From Theobroma cacao (lineage: Eukaryota; Streptophyta; Magnoliopsida; Malvales; Malvaceae), in contig NC_030857.1 of the NCBI RefSeq assembly GCF_000208745.1, positions 4,750,714 through 4,814,713 on the forward strand: a stretch of DNA of 64,000 nt, given 5' to 3'. A model generated the notes under the pieces. It saw only the letters and a list, made by a program, of their open reading frames with translations. It did not search any database and was not told the DNA's origin. Of the stretch, positions 59,260 to 64,000 are shown one piece after another. How positions within the stretch are numbered: position 1 is the first letter of the stretch; every line of letters starts with the position of its first letter. A program made the position numbers and the translations under genes.

Positions 59260-61034
59260 ATGGAGGGGGATTTGGAGACGATCGGTGAAATCAATTGGGA
59301 TACCTTGTTTCTTGAGCTTGACTCTTCCGATTTTGCAAATATCTTTGAGAATTCTAGCAATGAACCAGAGCCAGTAACACAACCTCTTCAGCCTTTGTCC
59401 ACCCCATCTCCCGATGGAGATGCGGTGGTGTCTTCGTGTATCGGGGAGATCGAGAGGGTTTTGATGGAGGACGATGATTTTGATAAAGAGGTTCAGACTC
59501 AGTCTGTCTCTGATGATTTTTTGGCAGAAGTACTGGTTGATTCACCTCTCAGTGGCGGCGGTGAGGTCATCGATGCTGCTGCTGCTGATGTTCCTGATGC
59601 TGCTGATGTTGCTGATGTTGCTGATGCTTCTTTCTTCAAACAAAACGACTCCGACAACAACATCCATAGCGATGATCATATTGCTAAGAAACGGAGAAGG
59701 TATTAATGGACATTCGTTCTCCTTTCTTCCCCACATTTATTGCCCTATTATCAATTTATTATCTTCTACTATTGTGCATTTTCGAGGTTGATCAATGCTC
59801 CCCTTTTCTGTTTTTATTTTTTTTTTAATTTGAATTGGAAAAACTAAATTATATGTGTAAGTTCTATTTGAAATTTCTGCTGTATGTCTAATTGAAGACA
59901 ATAAAAGGGTTGTAGTGTAATGATTGATCTTCGTTTTTTAGGCAGTTGAGAAATAGAGATGCAGCTGTGAGATCAAGGGAGAGGAAGAAGATGCATGTCA
60001 AGGATCTCGAGATGAAGAGTAGGTATTTAGAGGGGGAATGTAGGAGATTGAGCCGCATGCTTCAGTGCTTCATTGCAGAGAATCAAGCTCTTCGTCTTAC
60101 TTTGCATAAGGGTTGTGCATTTGATGCATCCTCGGCCAAGCAGGAGTCTGCTGTGCTCTTGTTGGGTATGATTCACGAAACCATCTTTTCCCCTCACTTC
60201 CATTGTATTCTACTTGTATTACAATAGGAAGAAAGAAAGTAGCAGCATTCTTTTCTTGACAAATTGAAGGTGGTTGACTGCCTCTCCAAGTTTGTTTTCC
60301 AACCTATACTTCTTCTAGTTCGAACTTATAATAGGCTTGGGGAATGTTCGATATTGTTGAAGCTTGATTAACTTTTTGTTCTGCTATAGTGTTGTATGCC
60401 AATATTCTTAATGTCTGCATTATGAATCAACGAACCAAAACCAAATGAATAGGAGTGCTAGCATAGTCAATAAGAATTGTACACAATTGGATTTGTTTTT
60501 ACCTTTGAAGTTCTTTTTCCTACTGGCATATTCCTATTAGTGGAGAAGTACACCGATTTAAAGAGGAGGGCTGTTTTGTGGCTAAGTGTGCTTCTTATCC
60601 AGTAAAGATTGAAGCCTTAAATGATCTTCTCTGGCCTTGGAGAAACTTGATGCTTTTTGTATTCGTGTTGCCTATTATGATAGTGTGGCTACATATGATG
60701 GTTTAATCTCTCAGGCCTGTTGAGTAGTTTGTATCTTTGTTGCTTTGCAGAATCCCTGCTGTTGGGTTCCCTGCTTTGGTTCCTGGGCATCATGTGCCTG
60801 TTCACCCTGCCAACACTGCCCAAGTCTCTTCCGGAGGCAGTTCCGCTGGAAAACGAGGAAAAGAGAGGTCCAGAAAGAGTGGCTCCAAGAGGGGCAGGGA
60901 GTAACCTGGTGGGACAATCTTTTGTGAAGAGTAGGCGATGCAAGGCTTCAAAGACGAGAATTAAAGAATTTCATGTTTCTGGAATTTTAGCAAGGGCTTG
61001 TGGTTCACATCTCTCCTTGGTTTTTCCATTTTAG
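59260..61034 (+). CDS. BZIP60: Membrane-tethered bZIP transcription factor bZIP60 (IRE1 target)
   Basis: Exons 59260-59699, 59942-60165 and 60751-61034 encode 315 aa in the unprocessed form. An acidic N-terminal half (MEGDLETIGEINWDTLF...) is followed by a basic region with the N-x7-R signature (RNRDAAVRSRERKK, residues about 150-163), a leucine zipper, and a hydrophobic segment ESLLLGSLLWFLGIMCLFTL (residues about 222-241) that anchors it in the ER membrane. The mRNA carries two IRE1-type hairpins with CTG|CTG cut sites at 60150/60151 and 60758/60759. Removing the 23 nt between them (15 from exon 2, 8 from exon 3) shifts the frame so that the membrane segment is lost and a new basic tail ending GKRGKERSRKSGSKRGRE is made, stopping at 60902-60904 (264 aa). 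This is the same 23-nt intron size as in Arabidopsis. bZIP60 drives unfolded-protein-response genes. Residues about 108-126 are an Ala/Asp/Val repeat (AAAADVPDAADVADVADAS) coded by a GCT/GAT/GTT repeat. Confidence 0.95.
60141..60770 (+). promoter_or_regulatory. IRE1 twin stem-loop split by an ordinary intron
   Basis: Hairpin 1 is wholly in exon 2: CAGGAGT (60141-60147) pairs with GCTCTTG (60155-60161) around the 7-nt loop CTGCTGT. Hairpin 2 forms only in spliced mRNA: GG (60164-60165) plus AATCC (60751-60755) pairs with GGGTTCC (60764-60770) around the loop CTGCTGTT. Each loop has the C-x-G|x-x-G IRE1 signature. All seven base pairs of each stem form, with two G-U wobbles in the first stem and one in the second. 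The 585-nt spliceosomal intron is 60166-60750. Confidence 0.85.
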
Positions 61035-61244
61035 GTTAAGGGGATGATGAACAGGTTTAACACAAATTTGCTGGTGGGATGGCCCATAAGCAGTCTTGGT
61101 CTTTGTTTTTGCCTTCAAAACTCTTCTATTGAGCGTTTAGTTTGTTTGTATAAATAAAACCTTAGAAATATTAACTTTATAGATTGTTGCAGTTTCTTAC
61201 TTGTTGATTATAAAAGTCCAGTCCAGTGCATTTTGTTCCTAATC

Positions 61245-62355
61245 AATAACGGAGCTAGTTAATTTTTTTGAAGTCTAGAAACAGACGAATAAAGATTAAA
61301 ATTTTTAAAAATTAATATATTGAATTAAATCAATAATAAAAAATTTATTAATAAAAAATAATGTTATATAACATATAAATCAAAAAAAGAAAAACTTATA
61401 ATAGATTTTTAAGAAAGTTGTATTTAATTATATTTTCTTAATTAAAATTATGTATTGAAAATTTTTATTTTTTAAGAATTGAATATTAGATATTTTAATT
61501 CACATGAGTTTTGTTCATGAGTTGAGCATTGATGCTTGATGGCGTAAGTGTAGATGAATCATTTAGATGATTTTTGTATTTTTTTAAATAATTTGTTAAT
61601 TATTTTCAACTTATTGTTATTTTAGTCAAACTTGAAAACAAAATTAATACATTTAACATTCAATATTCTTATTTTTTTTTAAATTAAATTTATAATACTA
61701 AATATAAAACTACAATGTATAAAATATAAATAGTTAAATACAATATACAAGATTAATAATTTCTTATTATATAATTAAGATTGTTTAAAGACTACACATT
61801 TAAGATAATTTCTTTTAAATTAAATATAAAATGTAAAAAATATAAAAAAGATATACTCAATATAATTTATTTTTACATAATTACGATTAATTAAAAAATA
61901 ATATATTGATAAAATTTTAAATAACAGTGTAATATAACTTATATTTAAAAATTATATAATAACTTATTAATTTTTAAATATTAAAATTATGAAAAATAAA
62001 ATTCACAGAGCAAAAAAAAGGATGAATATAACAAGTAAAAAATGAAACTCATATATGACATAATAAAAAAAATATATAATTGATGGTTCGTATTTTTTTG
62101 GAAAAACAAATCTATAGAAACTTAGTTAATATGAGTAAAGAGTATAAAATAATAATAATAATATAATTTAAAAAACTTTTTAAAATTGAATGAGGCATGT
62201 GAAATATTTTTTGTTATTTTTTATTTGTATTAATTATTAAATAAAAAATTATTGAAAAGACTATTAACAAAATATATTAAAAATTTTAAAAATTTTATAT
62301 AATATAAAAATTTATTTTAAAATTTGACCCCAAAACTCTATGAGGCTCCGCCCTG
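61245..62355. mobile_element. Possible AT-rich non-autonomous element with imperfect inverted ends
   Basis: The left end AACGGAGCTAGTTAATTTTT and the reverse complement of the right end, GGCGGAGCCTCATAGAGTTT, share CGGAGC and then TTTT-GAAGTC versus TTTTGGGGTC. The boundary word GGCGGAGC is common at the ends of plant repeats. The interior is nearly pure A and T with no coding region. I found no clear target duplication, so the class is open. Confidence 0.3.
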
Positions 62356-63605
62356 TCTCTAATAGAATGTTAAGGTTGAATTTGAACCGCACTTGTTTAT
62401 GATTAAAATTTTCCATTTATATATTTATCGACTTGGAACAAGGTTCATTTAAGAGCGGCAGTATATTGGAGGTTGAGGATTATGCTGCACAGGGAAGAAA
62501 GTGTCGTTGAGGAGAATGGCGCACTGATCAAGAAGCTAGAACTGAGAAATCACAGGATTTCTGTAAACAAGCAAGAGTGGCAGGAAAGGATAAATGGCAA
62601 TGGCGAATGGGACCGAATGGTGTTGGTGTATGTCGTTCGGGGCCGTGACTAGATTAAAAATGACCTAAAGATCATTATCACGATTATGAAGGATCGATAT
62701 GTGTTTTTCTTGGTTTGGGTTTGATATAGACACAAGTGTTGGAATTATTTGAAACAGCTGTTGGGTTTTGCTGTAGAGACATTGGAATTTCTAAAAACCA
62801 TTTGCCTCGGCCCTCGGCATGGCATAAGGCCGCTTGTTTGGATATTCATGTCCATATTCATGCCATAAGAGAAAAATTACTAGAAGGAAATCGGGATTGA
62901 TGGGAGCGTTAGGTGGGGGTGTACAACTGGTACGTCCTTGGGCGTGTCCCGTGGTTGCTGACTGAGCCAGTGGGCTCCTGCGAATTTACAAAGATATCCT
63001 TTGTTACTTGGTTTCTCTTTAAGGTTTTTGGGTAAAGAATATCCTTTGTTACTTGTTTAGCATATTCCAAGCGAATTAACTAAATCTTATCCTGCGGTCT
63101 GCCTTTGGCCTTCCACTGTTATCATTGACTTTTTGGTCACTCAATGGCTATGCAGTGGGTCTATCTCTATACCACCCCTTACTTACCGATGTCGAATTAA
63201 TTAAATTTCAAATATATGATGATCACGAAATGATAAAATGATTTTTATTAGTAATTTCAATCCTATATTATCTGATAAGTGAAGAGAAAAGAAAACTTGG
63301 GTAGTTGTAAGTAAAATTCCATTTTAGAAAGCTTAGGAGCACTGGATTGAAGCAAATCAAGCTGCGCCCGCTCGTGGTACTGGTGAATTTGAAATGAAAA
63401 ATTAGGAGTAAAAAGTTATCCGCAGAGACAAATGGCAGACAAACATTGGTTTAGGAAGTGGAAAGTGATGGCAGGTGGTGTAATAATGAGGAGAAATGGG
63501 GTGATTAAGGGCAAAGGGTGAGGGAAGTTGGTTTGGTTGTATCGCCCAATCGCAAGTAACCGCATCATCGCCCAGTCCGAAATCTGCACTTGCACTGGTC
63601 TCTGA

Positions 63606-63613
63606 TATAAAAG
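63606..63613 (+). promoter_or_regulatory. TATA box of PFP-alpha
   Basis: TATAAAAG, 173 bp upstream of the ATG at 63786, which puts the transcription start near 63640 and leaves a leader of about 145 nt with a CT/CA-rich composition. Confidence 0.55.
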
Positions 63614-63785
63614 CAGAGTTTTGAAGCAAAAAGACCCCCCCAACCAAATCAAACACTACTAACCTACCTACCATTTCCAACCAAGAGAAGCCAACTACTG
63701 CCAACAACTGCTCTATTGCTATTTGCTTAAGCCTTGTTCCTTACTTGCACTACCAAACCGATCACCACTCTCCCAATACCCAAAA

Positions 63786-63875
63786 ATGGACTCTGATTTC
63801 GGCATTCCCAGAGAACTTTCCGATCTTCAGAAACTCCGATCTCAATACCAACCAGGACTCCCTCCTTGCCTCGAG
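63786..63875 (+). CDS. PFP-ALPHA: Pyrophosphate--fructose 6-phosphate 1-phosphotransferase alpha subunit, first exon (partial)
   Basis: The ATG at 63786 opens 30 codons, [19 protein letters not shown] through LPPCLE, followed by a GTTCAT donor; the gene continues beyond the right edge. This matches my memory of the plant PFP alpha subunit N terminus (MDSDYG-PREL-ELQ-R-LYQPELPPCL). PFP catalyses the reversible, pyrophosphate-dependent phosphorylation of fructose 6-phosphate in the cytosol; alpha is the regulatory subunit that responds to fructose 2,6-bisphosphate. With only 30 residues the call depends on that N-terminal match and on the conserved neighbourhood with SPL14 and PLATZ. The residue before the junction is Glu where I expected Gln. 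Confidence 0.78.
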
Positions 63876-64000
63876 GTTCATTTTTCTTTTCCTCTTCTAG
63901 ATTTCCTCTCTCAGCTCTGTTGCTTTGCTGCTTTGCAGTTAGATCTTTCCATGTTTATCATTCAATACTTTGTATATGTTAACAGATCTCAAATTTCTCT

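Larger units (their letters stand above)
61035..63785. other. bZIP60 3' side, AT-rich element and PFP-alpha promoter
   Basis: An AATAAA at about 61152 may be the bZIP60 polyadenylation signal. 61245-62355 is a very AT-rich block bounded by imperfect inverted ends (listed separately). From about 62460 to 63600 the sequence is less biased but has no recognisable gene; a 56-codon ORF at 62482-62652 has no known match. The last 180 bp are the PFP-alpha core promoter and leader. Confidence 0.4.

Noticed and set aside
62482..62652. 56-codon plus-strand ORF (MLHREESVVEENGALIKKLE)
   Set aside because: Codon pattern looks fair but there is no recognisable domain, promoter or splice partner.
1..64000. 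tRNA, rRNA, CRISPR arrays, plasmid or phage features
   Set aside because: No intact tRNA cloverleaf, rRNA segment or regular repeat-spacer array was seen; the tRNA-like words found belong to short retroposons without a proper anticodon arm.

Overview
The window is nuclear DNA of a flowering plant, most likely a eudicot. Genes are split by many short GT-AG introns, intergenic DNA is AT-rich with microsatellites and transposon remnants, and the proteins are typical land-plant families. I read eleven protein-coding genes by joining exons at splice sites and checking that the frame stays open. Nine are complete, one (AP-1 sigma) is complete except for an uncertain start codon, and two at the window edges are partial (one first exon each), with the nine plus one plus the edge pair counted as listed below.

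Layout: 133-321 (-) first exon of a YjbQ/UPF0047 protein; 1018-4141 (+) membrane-anchored PhoD-like metallophosphatase, 446 aa; about 5100-5540 (+) decayed LysM receptor-kinase tail; 6422-17523 (-) SKI3, 21 exons, 1176 aa, with two LINE remnants in its introns; 19293-19945 non-autonomous hAT element; 20309-22169 (-) AP-1 sigma adaptin, 161 aa; 22964-28196 (-) DUF547 / leucine-zipper protein, 544 aa; 32682-33380 (-) MIZU-KUSSEI1-like DUF617 protein; 37.4-39.3 kb diverged tandem duplication; 40318-40935 (-) PADRE/DUF4228 protein; 44993-46225 (-) PLATZ transcription factor; 48523-53059 (-) SPL14-type SBP factor, 1079 aa; 59260-61034 (+) bZIP60; 63786-63875 (+) first exon of PFP alpha.

There is no operon or dedicated gene system here. 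The genes are independent housekeeping and regulatory loci: RNA decay (SKI3), vesicle traffic (AP-1 sigma), glycolysis (PFP), transcription (PLATZ, SPL14, bZIP60). From memory, PFP-alpha, SPL14/16, PLATZ, PADRE, DUF617, DUF547 and SKI3 are also neighbours in duplicated blocks of Arabidopsis chromosome 1, so this looks like a conserved block with AP-1 sigma and bZIP60 as extra members.

The most interesting signals are: (1) bZIP60 carries the two IRE1 hairpins that define a 23-nt unconventional intron, but a 585-nt ordinary intron sits inside that 23-nt segment, so the second hairpin exists only after normal splicing; (2) an exact ERSE-II element lies just upstream of the bZIP60 TATA box; (3) a family of very short (about 80-105 bp) tRNA-like retroposons, three with target-site duplications, one of them with its empty site preserved in the second copy of a tandem duplication.
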